The notes below the pieces were generated by a model. It saw nothing but the letters and a program-made list of their open reading frames with translations, had not been told where the DNA came from and did not search any database. Both the position numbers and the translations under genes were made by a program. Of a DNA stretch of 64,000 nt, positions 8,991 through 17,927 are shown one piece after another (position 1 is the first letter of the stretch; each line of letters opens with the position of its first letter). Source of the stretch: Clostridium_AW sp040797845 (GTDB lineage Bacteria; Bacillota; Clostridia; Clostridiales; Clostridiaceae). The stretch covers positions 248,001 through 312,000 of the forward strand of contig JBFNFA010000002.1 in NCBI GenBank assembly GCA_040797845.1, in the 5' to 3' direction.

Positions 8991-9020
8991 TATACCTGTG
9001 CAAATTCATGCACAGGTATA
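8991..9020 (-). terminator. terminator between the AhpD-like gene and lpdA
   Basis: 12-bp arms TATACCTGTGCA and TGCACAGGTATA around a 6-nt loop, about 30 bp past the stop codon of the upstream gene. Sequence beyond is A/T rich. Confidence 0.7.
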
Positions 9021-9050
9021 TATTTAAAATTATTTGAGATTACCTTAAGA

Positions 9051-9404
9051 CTATTTAAAATCTTTTTCAAATTCATCAATTGAATCTTTAAGAAGAGTTA
9101 CTGAGTATGCCATTGATGGGCCGCCACCAAAGGCAACTGCTACCATAGCTGCTTCCATTATTTCATCTCTAGTTGCACCTGCTTCTAATGCTTTGAATAC
9201 ATGGAATACTATGCAATATTCACAACGGTTATATGCTGCAACTGCTACACTTATAAGCTCTTTTGTTTTAACATCTAGTTTTCCTGGAGCATATGTAGTC
9301 CCTAATAAATTCATAAAAGCTTCTACATGTTCACCATTAGTAGCTCCTAAATCCTGTAATCCACCTAAAAAAGCATTTAACATTTCTCTTGGATCTTTTT
9401 TCAT
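9051..9404 (-). CDS. carboxymuconolactone decarboxylase / AhpD-like protein
   Basis: 117 residues, the usual single-domain length. It carries the redox motif CEYCIVFH (CxxC followed by a His three residues later) seen in AhpD-type members, and the helices around KTKELISVAVAAYNRC and EIMEAAMVAVAFGGGP are typical. AhpD-like members act in thiol-based peroxide defence, which is more plausible here than aromatic degradation in an anaerobe. A perfect palindrome lies over its probable promoter and a MarR gene is directly upstream, suggesting redox-responsive repression. The start has an AGGAGTGGAGAGG leader. Confidence 0.88.
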   Translation of the reverse strand: MKKDPREMLNAFLGGLQDLGATNGEHVEAFMNLLGTTYAPGKLDVKTKELISVAVAAYNRCEYCIVFHVFKALEAGATRDEIMEAAMVAVAFGGGPSMAYSVTLLKDSIDEFEKDFK

Positions 9405-9458
9405 AATACCTCTCCACTCCTTATCAGTTTAACTTGTTACGCTAATTATTTACATACT

Positions 9459-9480
9459 AATACTTGCCATGGCAAGTATT
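9459..9480 (-). promoter_or_regulatory. probable MarR operator over the AhpD-like promoter
   Basis: A perfect 22-bp palindrome with half-site AATACTTGCCA, 55 bp upstream of the start codon. On the minus strand its TTGCCA could serve as the -35 element with an AT-rich -10 about 17 bp downstream, so a bound dimer would block RNA polymerase. Confidence 0.6.
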
Positions 9481-9551
9481 CTTATAAATAATAATACCAC
9501 CTTATAGTGGCATTATCAATAGTGGTTTGTTAAAAAATTTTCAATGTATTT

Positions 9552-9989
9552 CTACTGATTATTTTTTATCTTTACATTTGTTATAATTTGTTGCAATACT
9601 TCCTTAAATATTTTTAGATCTTCTTGGCTAATACCATCAATTCCCTCTCTTGAAAACTCTTCTCCAATTGGTATAATTGCTTCCCTCTTTTTATTACCTT
9701 TCTCAGTCAAATGAAGTTTTGTTATTCTTCTGTCTTCAGTGTTTTTTATTCTCTCTACAGTGCCTTCCTTCTCCATTCTATCAATCAATCTTGCAACAGT
9801 AGATTCTTTAATATTCATCTTATCTGCTAAATCTTTTTGAGTTATTCCTTCTTCTTCTCCTATATAATAAAGAGCAATCCACTGAACTCTTGTTATGTCA
9901 TGAAGAGCTAATCTATGATTAAAAGCGTCCACGATTTCCTTCGTGCCTCTACTAGTTATAATTCCAATACAATCATCTAAGTTAAACAT
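9552..9989 (-). CDS. MarR-family transcriptional regulator
   Basis: 145 residues with the winged-helix core of MarR proteins: GITQKDLADKMNIKESTVARLIDRMEKEG is the helix-turn-helix and recognition helix, followed by the wing RIKNTEDRRITKLHLTEKG. The fold dimerises through the terminal helices. There is a single Cys in the N-terminal region (FNLDDCIG), which could sense oxidants as in OhrR-type proteins, though this is speculative. It probably regulates the AhpD-like gene downstream through the 22-bp palindrome. Start preceded by GGGAGG. Confidence 0.92.
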   Translation of the reverse strand: MFNLDDCIGIITSRGTKEIVDAFNHRLALHDITRVQWIALYYIGEEEGITQKDLADKMNIKESTVARLIDRMEKEGTVERIKNTEDRRITKLHLTEKGNKKREAIIPIGEEFSREGIDGISQEDLKIFKEVLQQIITNVKIKNNQ

Positions 9990-10124
9990 AAGAACCTCCC
10001 TTTTAAAAATTGCTTATACAATTTTCATCTAAGAATTAAGAATTAATTCTCTATATAAAAAAGTTTTAATATAATTACACCTAATTAATCTTCTTTAGAC
10101 CACTAATAAAATTTATCCTTGAAA

Positions 10125-11513
10125 CTAATTGCCACTTGGTACGGGTAAGCTTTCTTTTATCCTAACTTTTTTATATTTCTTACTTAAGTATACTACAAAC
10201 CATGTTGTTAGGATTATTCCTTTTAACACACTACTTAAACTTATACTCCACCATATTCCATTAATCCCTAATAACTTTTCAGAAGATAATATTAAAGCTG
10301 CTGGTATTCTAAGTGCTGTAAATATTATTCCTACCAATGAAGGTGGTACAGTTTTGCCTAAACCATTAAAAGCTCCTGCAGTTGTAATTTCAATGCACAT
10401 AAAAAATTGAGAATAAGCTAATATTTTAAGATAATCTACACCAAGGGGTATAACATTCTTTTCTGGAATAAATAAAGCAAATAAAGGCTTGGCTCCAATA
10501 TAAAGTAAAAGAGTAGTAGCTATTCCTAAAATACCAGCTGCTAATAATGCCTTATAATATCCTTCGTGAATTCTATCCCATTTTTTCGCTCCATAATTCT
10601 GTCCTACATAGGCACTTAAAGCTGTAGAAAATCCTCCAGCAGTCATCCAAGAAATCGCTTCTATTTGAGAACCTACCTTTTGAACCGCAATAGAGGCATC
10701 TCCGAAGTCTGAAACTATTCTAGCTATAATCATAGCGAATATACAAAATAGTCCATTTTGCAATGCTACAGGCATCCCATATCTAAATACTGATTTTACA
10801 CAATCAACATCAAATTTTTCTAATAGATTTACATCTTTTAATAGATCTGTCTTCTTGACTATTGTATATATAAAACAAGCTGAAACTACAAATTGTGCAA
10901 AAACTGTAGCTATGGCCGCACCTGCTACCCCAAGCTTAGGAATAGGGCCAAAGCCAAAAATCAATACAGGATTTAAAACTATATTAACTAATAATCCTAT
11001 AATATTGGTTTTAAAAGGCGTCTTACTATCTCCATATCCATTAAATATTGATGTACAAATAGGATTTATAAAAAAGAAATTTAATCCTAGTGCAGCAATC
11101 AAGAGATAGTCTTCTGCCATTTTTACAATAGAATTTTCTCCTAGATTAAAAAATCCTATTAAACTTTTTCTAAATATAATTAAAATTAATGCATAAATAA
11201 ATCCCATTATAATATTTAGCTTTACTGTATTCTTTATATATTTTTTAGCCCTTTTAGTGTCTCCTCTTCCAATGGACTGGGCTACTCCAATTTCCGCTCC
11301 TGCTTTCGATAAAAAAATGATTGAATTAGCGAACCAAGTAAAGAAGCCAGCAGTACCTACCGCTGCCACAGCCTTACTGCTTAACCTTCCTAGGTACAGC
11401 ATGTCCGTAAGATTGTATGCCATTTGAATAAAGGATGTCCCTATAATCGGCATAGATAATTTCACTAGTGTTGTCAATATATTTCCTTCAGTTAAATTTA
11501 ATTTCTTCTCCAT
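10125..11513 (-). CDS. MATE-family multidrug/Na+ antiporter
   Basis: 462 residues with about twelve membrane helices in two homologous bundles. The N-terminal half has PIIGTSFIQMAYNLTDMLYLGRL and GAEIGVAQSIGRG, the second half GMPVALQNGLFCIFAMIIARIV and YVGQNYGAKKWDR, all typical of the NorM/DinF-like MATE family. These exporters extrude cationic compounds in exchange for Na+ or H+. It stands between the MarR gene and a DUF421 gene as a single unit; no cognate regulator other than the MarR protein is close. Substrate unknown. Confidence 0.92.
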   Translation of the reverse strand: MEKKLNLTEGNILTTLVKLSMPIIGTSFIQMAYNLTDMLYLGRLSSKAVAAVGTAGFFTWFANSIIFLSKAGAEIGVAQSIGRGDTKRAKKYIKNTVKLNIIMGFIYALILIIFRKSLIGFFNLGENSIVKMAEDYLLIAALGLNFFFINPICTSIFNGYGDSKTPFKTNIIGLLVNIVLNPVLIFGFGPIPKLGVAGAAIATVFAQFVVSACFIYTIVKKTDLLKDVNLLEKFDVDCVKSVFRYGMPVALQNGLFCIFAMIIARIVSDFGDASIAVQKVGSQIEAISWMTAGGFSTALSAYVGQNYGAKKWDRIHEGYYKALLAAGILGIATTLLLYIGAKPLFALFIPEKNVIPLGVDYLKILAYSQFFMCIEITTAGAFNGLGKTVPPSLVGIIFTALRIPAALILSSEKLLGINGIWWSISLSSVLKGIILTTWFVVYLSKKYKKVRIKESLPVPSGN

Positions 11514-11593
11514 ATCTTCCTTTACCTCTTAATAATATTCTAAATTTACAACAAGTAATATTTTAGCACAAAAAGTCGCTAAGGGGTAAAAAA

Positions 11594-11628
11594 AATCATA
11601 CTGTTTCTTTTGCAATTACAGTATGATT
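11594..11628 (-). terminator. terminator of the DUF421 gene
   Basis: Arms AATCATACTGT and ACAGTATGATT around a 13-nt loop, followed on the minus strand by eight T. The last codon of the DUF421 gene lies in the stem. Confidence 0.85.
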
Positions 11629-12295
11629 ATTTTCGTATAATATTTAATTTCCATGATGGGGTTAATTCAGCTAAGGCTATTTCTTTATAATCTTTTACTC
11701 CTTCTTGCTTTAACTGATGCATAAGCCATTCTTCATTACGTTTAATATGCATTATATTAGTATGCAAAATAGATCCATCCATAATCAGTGGAATGGTAAT
11801 TCCTTCCTCTTTAGATTTTATATTTAAATCTTTTAGTTTAACAGGACTATTCTCAGCTTTAGGAAATACTGATACGTTACCCTGCGGCTCTATTATCGCC
11901 GTATGTATCTCTGATATATTATCATACCCCTGCTGTCGAAGTAGACCTTTTAATTGATTTATGCTTAATCCCATATATTTTAAAGCCTTCATATCTAACT
12001 GCCCATTTTCTATAACAATAGTTGGAAGATGTTCAAATATTGGGGTGAGTTTATTTATAATAGCCAACCGAGAAGTCAGTAGCATCAGTAATATTAATAA
12101 TCCTGAACCATATACTGATTTTATAATTATTTTATCTACTAGTGGTTCTGCAGCCACGTTAGCTAAAATCATAATACCAGCAATTTCATAAGCAGTCATC
12201 TGGGCAATAGCCTTTTTAGTCAAAATTCTTGCACAAAGATAAGTAAAGAAATATACTACTACAACTCTAAAAGTATATATAAAAAATTGTTGCAT
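11627..12295 (-). CDS. DUF421 membrane protein (YetF-like), distal copy
   Basis: 222 residues. Three N-terminal membrane helices are followed by a cytosolic domain with the family signatures: KKAIAQMTAYEIAGIMILANVA, IENGQLDMKALKYMGLSINQLKGLLRQQGY, and EIHTAIIEPQGNVSVFPK. This is the YetF/YkjA layout. It lies downstream of a DUF4363 gene with a normal ribosome binding site (AAGGAGG), mirroring the other DUF421/DUF4363 pair on the far side of trkA-trkH. The role is not established; envelope or spore membrane functions have been proposed for relatives. Confidence 0.88.
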   Translation of the reverse strand: MQQFFIYTFRVVVVYFFTYLCARILTKKAIAQMTAYEIAGIMILANVAAEPLVDKIIIKSVYGSGLLILLMLLTSRLAIINKLTPIFEHLPTIVIENGQLDMKALKYMGLSINQLKGLLRQQGYDNISEIHTAIIEPQGNVSVFPKAENSPVKLKDLNIKSKEEGITIPLIMDGSILHTNIMHIKRNEEWLMHQLKQEGVKDYKEIALAELTPSWKLNIIRK

Positions 12296-12324
12296 ATTTA
12301 ATCCTCCTTGAAATCAAATCTGTA

Positions 12325-12348
12325 TTTATCCCATAACTACCATCCATA
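12325..12348 (+). repeat. 24-bp remnant of the structured repeat's left end
   Basis: Matches 22 of 24 bases of the left end of the copy at 3627-3650 and stops exactly at the stop codon of the neighbouring DUF4363 gene. It may be a decayed or partial copy; the length is short, so chance is not excluded. Confidence 0.5.
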
Positions 12349-12720
12349 TCAAGGTCCAGAAAATGCTTTAACTACATAGTCCATAATATATTCAAGAGCT
12401 CCTATGTATTCTAAAGCCGTTTTAGATTCTTGTTGAATTGCATAATCCAACTGGCCAAAGATATAGTCAAAGTTAATAAATGCCTCTGTAGCATTATTCA
12501 TTTGAATTATAGGTCTTTTTTCGATATAAATTTCTTTTAATTCTTCCATACTTTTTTTAGCCTCATACCAATTATCATTACTTATGCTATGCTCTATCTG
12601 TTGAAACTTAATTTCTATATTATTTTCGGGTAAAATTTTATAAAATATAGCCCATAAACCAATAAAAGCTATAAGCCATACAAAAGCAACAATACCTCTT
12701 ATATATTTTCTATTGAACAA
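12349..12720 (-). CDS. DUF4363 protein, distal copy
   Basis: 123 residues: one N-terminal membrane anchor (about residues 10-30), then a mostly helical extracytoplasmic domain beginning LPENNIEIKFQQIEHSISNDNWYEAKKSMEEL. The pattern of a single anchor and a four-helix-like domain fits DUF4363. The paralogue at 15815-16180 has a similar length and the same NENWKQ/NDNWYE feature. It is encoded between trkH and a DUF421 gene, and the two DUF families probably act together. No enzymatic motif is visible. Confidence 0.75.
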   Translation of the reverse strand: MFNRKYIRGIVAFVWLIAFIGLWAIFYKILPENNIEIKFQQIEHSISNDNWYEAKKSMEELKEIYIEKRPIIQMNNATEAFINFDYIFGQLDYAIQQESKTALEYIGALEYIMDYVVKAFSGP

Positions 12721-12840
12721 TAGTATTTTACCTCACATTTAACTTTATTTTTTAACCTTCTTTTAATTAAATTAACTTGTTAAAATATAATCTCATAATA
12801 TATTGTGCAACATATTTGGGGATTTATACTAAAATATAAC

Positions 12841-12871
12841 AAAACCGCATACCCATCAGGTATACGGTTTT
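12841..12871 (-). terminator. terminator downstream of trkH
   Basis: AAAACCG-ATACC arms pair with GGTAT-ACGGTTTT around a short loop, 15 bp beyond the trkH stop codon, with flanking A and T runs that could stop transcription in either direction. Confidence 0.75.
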
Positions 12872-12885
12872 ATTTATACTTTATT

Positions 12886-14337
12886 TTATACATTTCCCTT
12901 TTTCCAAAAGCTTGGAAATATCAATAATAACATTGGATATATTTCAAGTCTGCCTATAATCATACATAAGGATAATACTATCTTTGATAGATCCGAAAAC
13001 TGTGAAAAGTTTCCCATTGGCCCTACCATCCCAAGGCCTGGGCCTATATTACCCAAAGTAGCAGCAACAGATGTAAATGACGTTAACATATCCTTCCCTT
13101 CTAATGATATTATTAAAAAAGCTGTAATAAATATGAAAATATACATAAAGAAGAATGAAAGTATTTCTGTTAAAGTTTCCTCTTCAATAGATTTATTACC
13201 GAACTTAACTGTATAAACTGCTCTAGGATGTATTATTTTCAATAATTCTCTTTTCATAGCTTTAAAAAGTAGTAGTATTCTAATATTCTTTATTCCTCCA
13301 CCTGTAGAACCAGCGGATCCTCCCACAAACATTAATAATATTAATATTATCTTACTAAAAGACGGCCACTGATTAAAATCTGTAGTGGCATACCCTGTAG
13401 TAGTTATAACTGACGCTACCTGGAATGATGAGTGTCTTAACGCTTGTCCTAAACTCTTAAACACATTACCATAGATATTTATTGTTATTAGAATTATTGA
13501 TGCTGCAACTATTCCCATATAAAGTCTAAATTCTTCATCTTTAAAAATTGCTTTAACATTGCCTTTTAAAGCTTGGTAATATAGGGTAAAATTCACTCCA
13601 CAAGCTAACATAAAAATTGTAATTATAACTTCTATATAAACATTATTATATGCTCCTATACTTAAATTCTTAATAGAAAATCCTCCCGTCCCTACTGTTC
13701 CAAATGTATGTACCAAGGAATCATATAGGGGCATGCCTGCTAAAATAAGTAGTACTACCTGAATAACAGTTATTCCGAAGTATATTATGTACAATATCTT
13801 AGCTGTATGTCCTAGTCTTGGAACAATCTTTCCTGGTGTTGGACCAGGGCTTTCTGCCTTCATTATCTGAAGACTTCCTTTTCCAACAGAAGGTAATAGA
13901 GCTAAGGTCATAACTAGCACTCCCATTCCTCCTGCCCAGTGAGTAAAGCTTCTCCAAAACAAAATACCCTTAGGCAACCCTTCAATCTCTGTCAAAATGC
14001 TTGCACCTGTCGTAGTAAATCCTGAACTTGCTTCAAAAAAACCATCTATAAAAGAAGGGGTTACTCCACTAAAAACAAAGGGTAGTGATCCAAAAAAAGA
14101 AATTAGTATCCACCCAATAGCAACAATAGCAAAACCATCCCTAGCGTAGATATTTTTGTTTTTAGGTTTTACTGATGCTGCTAGAAATCCTACTACTAAT
14201 AGTATAATTATAGTAATTATAAAAGCTCTAATATCGTAACCTTTATTTATAATGGATACAAAAAGAGAAGGAACCATTATAAGAGCTTCACATATTAATA
14301 AAATCCCCAAATTTTTTAAGACCATTCCAAAATTCAT
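12886..14337 (-). CDS. trkH: TrkH-family potassium channel subunit
   Basis: About 483 residues with ten or so membrane helices in the TrkH/KtrB arrangement. Selectivity-filter repeats are visible: SSGFTTTGAS, TFGTVGTGGFS, VITTTGYATTDF and ATLGNIGPGLG, together with the gating-region GGSAGSTGGGIKNIR. It forms the K+-translocating dimer that binds the TrkA ring. The ATG at 14337 is chosen because GGAGG lies seven bases ahead; it then overlaps the end of trkA by 50 bp, implying coupled translation. Confidence 0.95.
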   Translation of the reverse strand: MNFGMVLKNLGILLICEALIMVPSLFVSIINKGYDIRAFIITIIILLVVGFLAASVKPKNKNIYARDGFAIVAIGWILISFFGSLPFVFSGVTPSFIDGFFEASSGFTTTGASILTEIEGLPKGILFWRSFTHWAGGMGVLVMTLALLPSVGKGSLQIMKAESPGPTPGKIVPRLGHTAKILYIIYFGITVIQVVLLILAGMPLYDSLVHTFGTVGTGGFSIKNLSIGAYNNVYIEVIITIFMLACGVNFTLYYQALKGNVKAIFKDEEFRLYMGIVAASIILITINIYGNVFKSLGQALRHSSFQVASVITTTGYATTDFNQWPSFSKIILILLMFVGGSAGSTGGGIKNIRILLLFKAMKRELLKIIHPRAVYTVKFGNKSIEEETLTEILSFFFMYIFIFITAFLIISLEGKDMLTSFTSVAATLGNIGPGLGMVGPMGNFSQFSDLSKIVLSLCMIIGRLEIYPMLLLIFPSFWKKGNV

Positions 14338-15694
14338 TTTCCAATCCTCCATTTGCACCTGCAATTAAATCATCGATGCTATTAACATTTTTACATTTTG
14401 TAATTACAATGACACGATCTCCTTGAATAATAGAATCATTACCATTGGGAATTATAATATCATTTTTTCTAACTATGGTTGCAATAATAGAATCTTCCTT
14501 AAATTTTATATTTTTTAGTGGTTTATTTATATAATTACTTTTATCGTTTGCTATAAATTCTAATATTTCAGCCTTTCCTTCTACAATACGATATAAAGAT
14601 TCCACTTTATTTCCTCTGACATATTTCAATATTTGATTTGTAGTAATTGCCTTAGGGCTTATAACATGATCAATACCTAAGTTATTTAATACATTCATAT
14701 AATTGCTTCTACTATTTTTAGCTATAACCTTTTTTACCCCACTTTGTTTTGCTAGAAGGGATGATAATAGGTTTTCTTCATCAATTCCTGTTACAGCAAT
14801 AAACGCATCCATATCCTGTAAATTCTCTGATAGTAATATATCTTCATCAGTACCATCTGCATTAATAATAAGCGCTTTAGGAAGAAGTTCTGAAAGCTCT
14901 ACACAGCGCTCTCTATCTATTTCAATAATCTTAACTTTCATTCCCATATCCGATAGTATATTAGTTAAATAATAGGCGATTCTTCCTCCACCTAAAATCA
15001 TAACATTCTTAAATTTCAAAGGTATTAGCCCTGATAATTTACAGAAATTATACAAACTAGAAGACTTGCCTATAACATAAATACTATCATTTTCTTCAAG
15101 TACAATATTTCCGCTAGGAACAATTACTTCATCTCCTCTTATAATAGCTCCAACTAAAGCTGATATATTGGTGTTATAAAATATATTTTTTAAATTCTTA
15201 CCAATGATGGGCATACCTTCTGTCAATTTTAATTGAATCATTTTTACTCTACCTTTTGCAAAGCTTTCTACATTCATAGCTGGAGAAAAATTCAGAGATT
15301 GCGCTATTTCATCTGCTGCAGCTAACTCTGGGTTGATGACCATTTCTAGTTCCAACTCTTCTTTTAATAAAGAAAGTTCCTTAGCATATTCTGGATCTCT
15401 AATTCTTGCAATAGTATTTACCGCTCCTAATTTTTTCCCAGTTAGGCAAGCTACCATGTTTATTTCATCACTTCCAGTTACAGCCATAAGTAAATCTGCT
15501 TCATTCACCCCTGCTTCTAACAGAATATTAGTACTAGTACCACTGCCTTTAATACACATTACATCTAAGTTTTCTTCTGCTTTTCTTAAGATTTGGGAGC
15601 TTTTATCAATTATAACCACATTATGGTTTTCCTTTTCTAAATTTTCAGCTAAATTATATCCTACTTTACCCGCTCCAATTATGATGATGTTCAT
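14288..15694 (-). CDS. trkA: TrkA potassium-uptake regulator (two RCK units)
   Basis: 468 residues made of two tandem RCK_N/RCK_C units, the full TrkA layout. The first Rossmann motif is IIGAGKVGYNLAENL, the second ILGGGRIAYYLTNIL, and each is followed by a TrkA_C domain. It binds NAD(H) and nucleotides and gates the TrkH channel from the cytosolic side. It overlaps trkH and is preceded on the same strand by a DUF4363 gene after a 120-bp gap, so the four or more genes may be partly co-transcribed. Confidence 0.95.
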   Translation of the reverse strand: MNIIIIGAGKVGYNLAENLEKENHNVVIIDKSSQILRKAEENLDVMCIKGSGTSTNILLEAGVNEADLLMAVTGSDEINMVACLTGKKLGAVNTIARIRDPEYAKELSLLKEELELEMVINPELAAADEIAQSLNFSPAMNVESFAKGRVKMIQLKLTEGMPIIGKNLKNIFYNTNISALVGAIIRGDEVIVPSGNIVLEENDSIYVIGKSSSLYNFCKLSGLIPLKFKNVMILGGGRIAYYLTNILSDMGMKVKIIEIDRERCVELSELLPKALIINADGTDEDILLSENLQDMDAFIAVTGIDEENLLSSLLAKQSGVKKVIAKNSRSNYMNVLNNLGIDHVISPKAITTNQILKYVRGNKVESLYRIVEGKAEILEFIANDKSNYINKPLKNIKFKEDSIIATIVRKNDIIIPNGNDSIIQGDRVIVITKCKNVNSIDDLIAGANGGLENEFWNGLKKFGDFINM

Positions 15695-15814
15695 AAAATC
15701 CTCCTAATTCATTTATGTTAAGCCTGTAATCAAAGTACCCAAATAAATATTGTATAGTATAGAATATATTATACAACAAAATAAAAGCAGTGGTAGATGT
15801 TAATAGAATTTTAT

Positions 15815-16180
15815 TTATCTTCCCAAATTTCGCCAATGCTCATAAGCTTCATTTAATTCCATTAAAGCTGATGACTTATCTTGAGCCATAACAGCTCCCC
15901 TTAAGCGAGCTAAACTAGCGCCTAGTGAATTTATTTCATCTCTCTCTGAGCTATACTGTATTCTTTTCACTATTTTTTTCCATGCATCATCCAATAAATT
16001 TATATTTTCATCAACTTGCTTCCAATTCTCATGATTAACCTGATCTATAGTTGCTTCAATAATTAGCGGAAGATTATCATCTTTACCTAAGGGTTTCTTC
16101 AAATAGCTACCACTTAGCATAATTACTATAAAGACTATCAATATCCCAATTGGAATAGCTTTCTCGAAAAACTTCCCCAT
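15815..16180 (-). CDS. DUF4363 protein, proximal copy
   Basis: 121 residues with one N-terminal membrane helix (IPIGILIVFIVIMLSGSYL) and an exposed helical domain that includes DQVNHENWKQVDENINLLDDAW. It starts 12 bp after the DUF421 stop codon, so the two are clearly co-transcribed. Paralogue of 12349-12720. Probably a membrane-anchored partner of the DUF421 protein; biochemical role unknown. Confidence 0.78.
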   Translation of the reverse strand: MGKFFEKAIPIGILIVFIVIMLSGSYLKKPLGKDDNLPLIIEATIDQVNHENWKQVDENINLLDDAWKKIVKRIQYSSERDEINSLGASLARLRGAVMAQDKSSALMELNEAYEHWRNLGR

Positions 16181-16192
16181 GTCGTATTCTCC

Positions 16193-16909
16193 TTACTTAT
16201 TTTTTGTATTATTCGTATTTTTTCCATTATCCTCATATTTATCAATATAAAGATTTCCTGTAGATTCTAATGTAGCTAAAAATACCTGTGATATATCTTT
16301 TACGTTTTGTTTTTTTAATTCTTTTATGAGCCAATTTTTATCCTTTTTAATTTTAGCTAAGTTTTCCTTAATGATCATTCCATCATAAATTAATTCAGTA
16401 CTAAGATTAGATGGAGAAACAGATATATTCATATCTTTAGCTGTTAACGGGATATGCTCTGCTTTTTTTAGAACAGAAATGTTGCCATTAGGCTCTAATA
16501 TAGCAAACTCAACTTCACTCAAATCAAAAATGTCCTTATTTCTTAAAAGTTGCAAAATATCCTCTATTCTATATTTTATTTTTCTTAGTGCATCCTCCAT
16601 TATTTGGCCATTCATAATTACTATAGTAGGTTCTCCATCCACATATTTAGCTACATACATCCATTTTATAGTTATAAATTGCATTAAAAAACTTAGTATT
16701 GACCATGTAAAAAGCCCAACCCAGTGAGGCCATGCCCTACTAGATAAATCTGTAGTCAATGTACCAGCCAAGGAACCAATTGTTATCCCTAATACGTAAT
16801 CAAAAAATGTTAATTGGCTTATTTGTTGTTTTCCTAAAGCTCTAGTAAAAATAAAAAGAGAAAAATATCCTATAATAGACCTTACTACAACTACCAATCC
16901 TTCGCTCAC
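16193..16909 (-). CDS. DUF421 membrane protein, proximal copy
   Basis: 238 residues with a GTG start spaced correctly from GAGGTGAT. Three membrane helices are followed by the cytosolic DUF421 domain: ALGKQQISQLTFFDYVLGITIGSLAG, IMNGQIMEDALRKIKYRIEDILQLLRNK and EVEFAILEPNGNISVLKK. The C-terminus ends in an Asn/Lys-rich tail. First gene of a DUF421-DUF4363 pair that precedes trkA-trkH and mirrors the pair after it. Members are often expressed during sporulation, but the sequence here shows no recognisable sporulation promoter. Confidence 0.88.
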   Translation of the reverse strand: MSEGLVVVVRSIIGYFSLFIFTRALGKQQISQLTFFDYVLGITIGSLAGTLTTDLSSRAWPHWVGLFTWSILSFLMQFITIKWMYVAKYVDGEPTIVIMNGQIMEDALRKIKYRIEDILQLLRNKDIFDLSEVEFAILEPNGNISVLKKAEHIPLTAKDMNISVSPSNLSTELIYDGMIIKENLAKIKKDKNWLIKELKKQNVKDISQVFLATLESTGNLYIDKYEDNGKNTNNTKNK

Positions 16910-17053
16910 TTTATCACCTCTATCTATATATTGTCTTAATTATATTCTGCAACACAATCCTATATTTATACTTAAATTGAAGTGAATAGCAACAAATAAA
17001 AAATGAAGAATATAATGATAAACCCTCCATAGAGTTCCTACCAATATTCTTCA

Positions 17054-17074
17054 TTCTTAATTCTTAATTCTTAA
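17054..17074. repeat. three tandem TTCTTAA heptamers
   Basis: Three perfect copies in the 180-bp gap between the DUF421 and racemase genes; flanking arms AATGAAGAATAT (17002-17013) and its complement (17044-17055) could form a long-looped hairpin. Similar short AT repeats occur at 10025-10040 and 6174-6240. Confidence 0.6.
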
Positions 17075-17105
17075 TTTTTCATTCTTCACTTTTAAATCTT
17101 TACTC

Positions 17106-17747
17106 TTAAATTATTAATTTATCTAACATTTTAACAGCTGGATCTACAATGGGTATGGAGCTTTTTTCTTTTAATTCTTTATAAAGGTGAGGAAAATGAG
17201 TGCAACCTAAAATTATCACTTCACAGTTAATACCCTCTAAAAATTCTATAGCCTTATCTAAAGCAAGTTTTTCTATAATTTCTTTTGGTTCCATATTCAT
17301 TTCAATTGCATTTACAATAGGTAATGCTCCAATTCCTATTATATGAGCTTTCGGATTGCACTTTTGTATAATTTTTTCAATACCAAAAGTACTTTGATTA
17401 TTAGCTGCTAACACTCCTATAGTGTTAAATTTCTCCCCCATGTCAACATATACTTGAAGGGGAGTTACAATATTTATATTAAATTCTCTAGCTAATTCTT
17501 CCATATCAACAGCAGCACTTAATGAATTGCAATATACAAATATATTTTTTATACCTTTACTTTTAATAGTTTTTATTTTTTCTTTTACCATATCCTTTAG
17601 TAAATCTGGATATAAAACCTGAAGAATCGACTGCTCATCTGGTATTTTTGAAATAGGATACCCTTCAGAATCATATCCATGCTTTTTTAAGAACTCTTGC
17701 CCCAATTTTGTATCAAATGGAGTTCCTGCAATCACAGCAATATCCAT
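17106..17747 (-). CDS. aspartate/glutamate racemase family protein
   Basis: 213 residues from the ATG at 17747, chosen because GGGGG lies nine bases ahead. The two catalytic cysteines of the family sit in VYCNSLSA and LGCTHFPHLY, with IAVIAGTPFDT at the N-terminus. Such enzymes interconvert L and D forms of Asp or Glu without cofactors. The first motif differs from the standard MurI CNTA form, so this may be an Asp or broad-range racemase rather than the peptidoglycan MurI. It is monocistronic and divergent from the cwlJ-gerQ pair. Confidence 0.85.
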   Translation of the reverse strand: MDIAVIAGTPFDTKLGQEFLKKHGYDSEGYPISKIPDEQSILQVLYPDLLKDMVKEKIKTIKSKGIKNIFVYCNSLSAAVDMEELAREFNINIVTPLQVYVDMGEKFNTIGVLAANNQSTFGIEKIIQKCNPKAHIIGIGALPIVNAIEMNMEPKEIIEKLALDKAIEFLEGINCEVIILGCTHFPHLYKELKEKSSIPIVDPAVKMLDKLII

Positions 17748-17875
17748 ACTAATAACCCCCTTAAAAATTATTATACATTTCAACTTATGTTTTATATTAC
17801 ATTTTACTTTATATTTAAATATTAACATAAATAATTTAATTTAGTTAAAATATTGTAATTTTTCAAGAACTTTTT

Positions 17876-17920
17876 ATCTCCTTAATAAATATACTAATAC
17901 TGTAGCTTTATTAAGGAGAT
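17876..17920 (+). promoter_or_regulatory. inverted repeat that encloses the cwlJ ribosome binding site
   Basis: Perfect 14-bp arms ATCTCCTTAATAAA (17876-17889) and its complement (17907-17920) around 17 nt. The 3' arm contains the AAGGAGAT that serves the ATG at 17928. If transcription starts upstream of 17876 the site would be hidden in a hairpin. If it starts inside, this is a DNA-level repeat instead. Confidence 0.6.
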
Positions 17921-17927
17921 GAACTTA

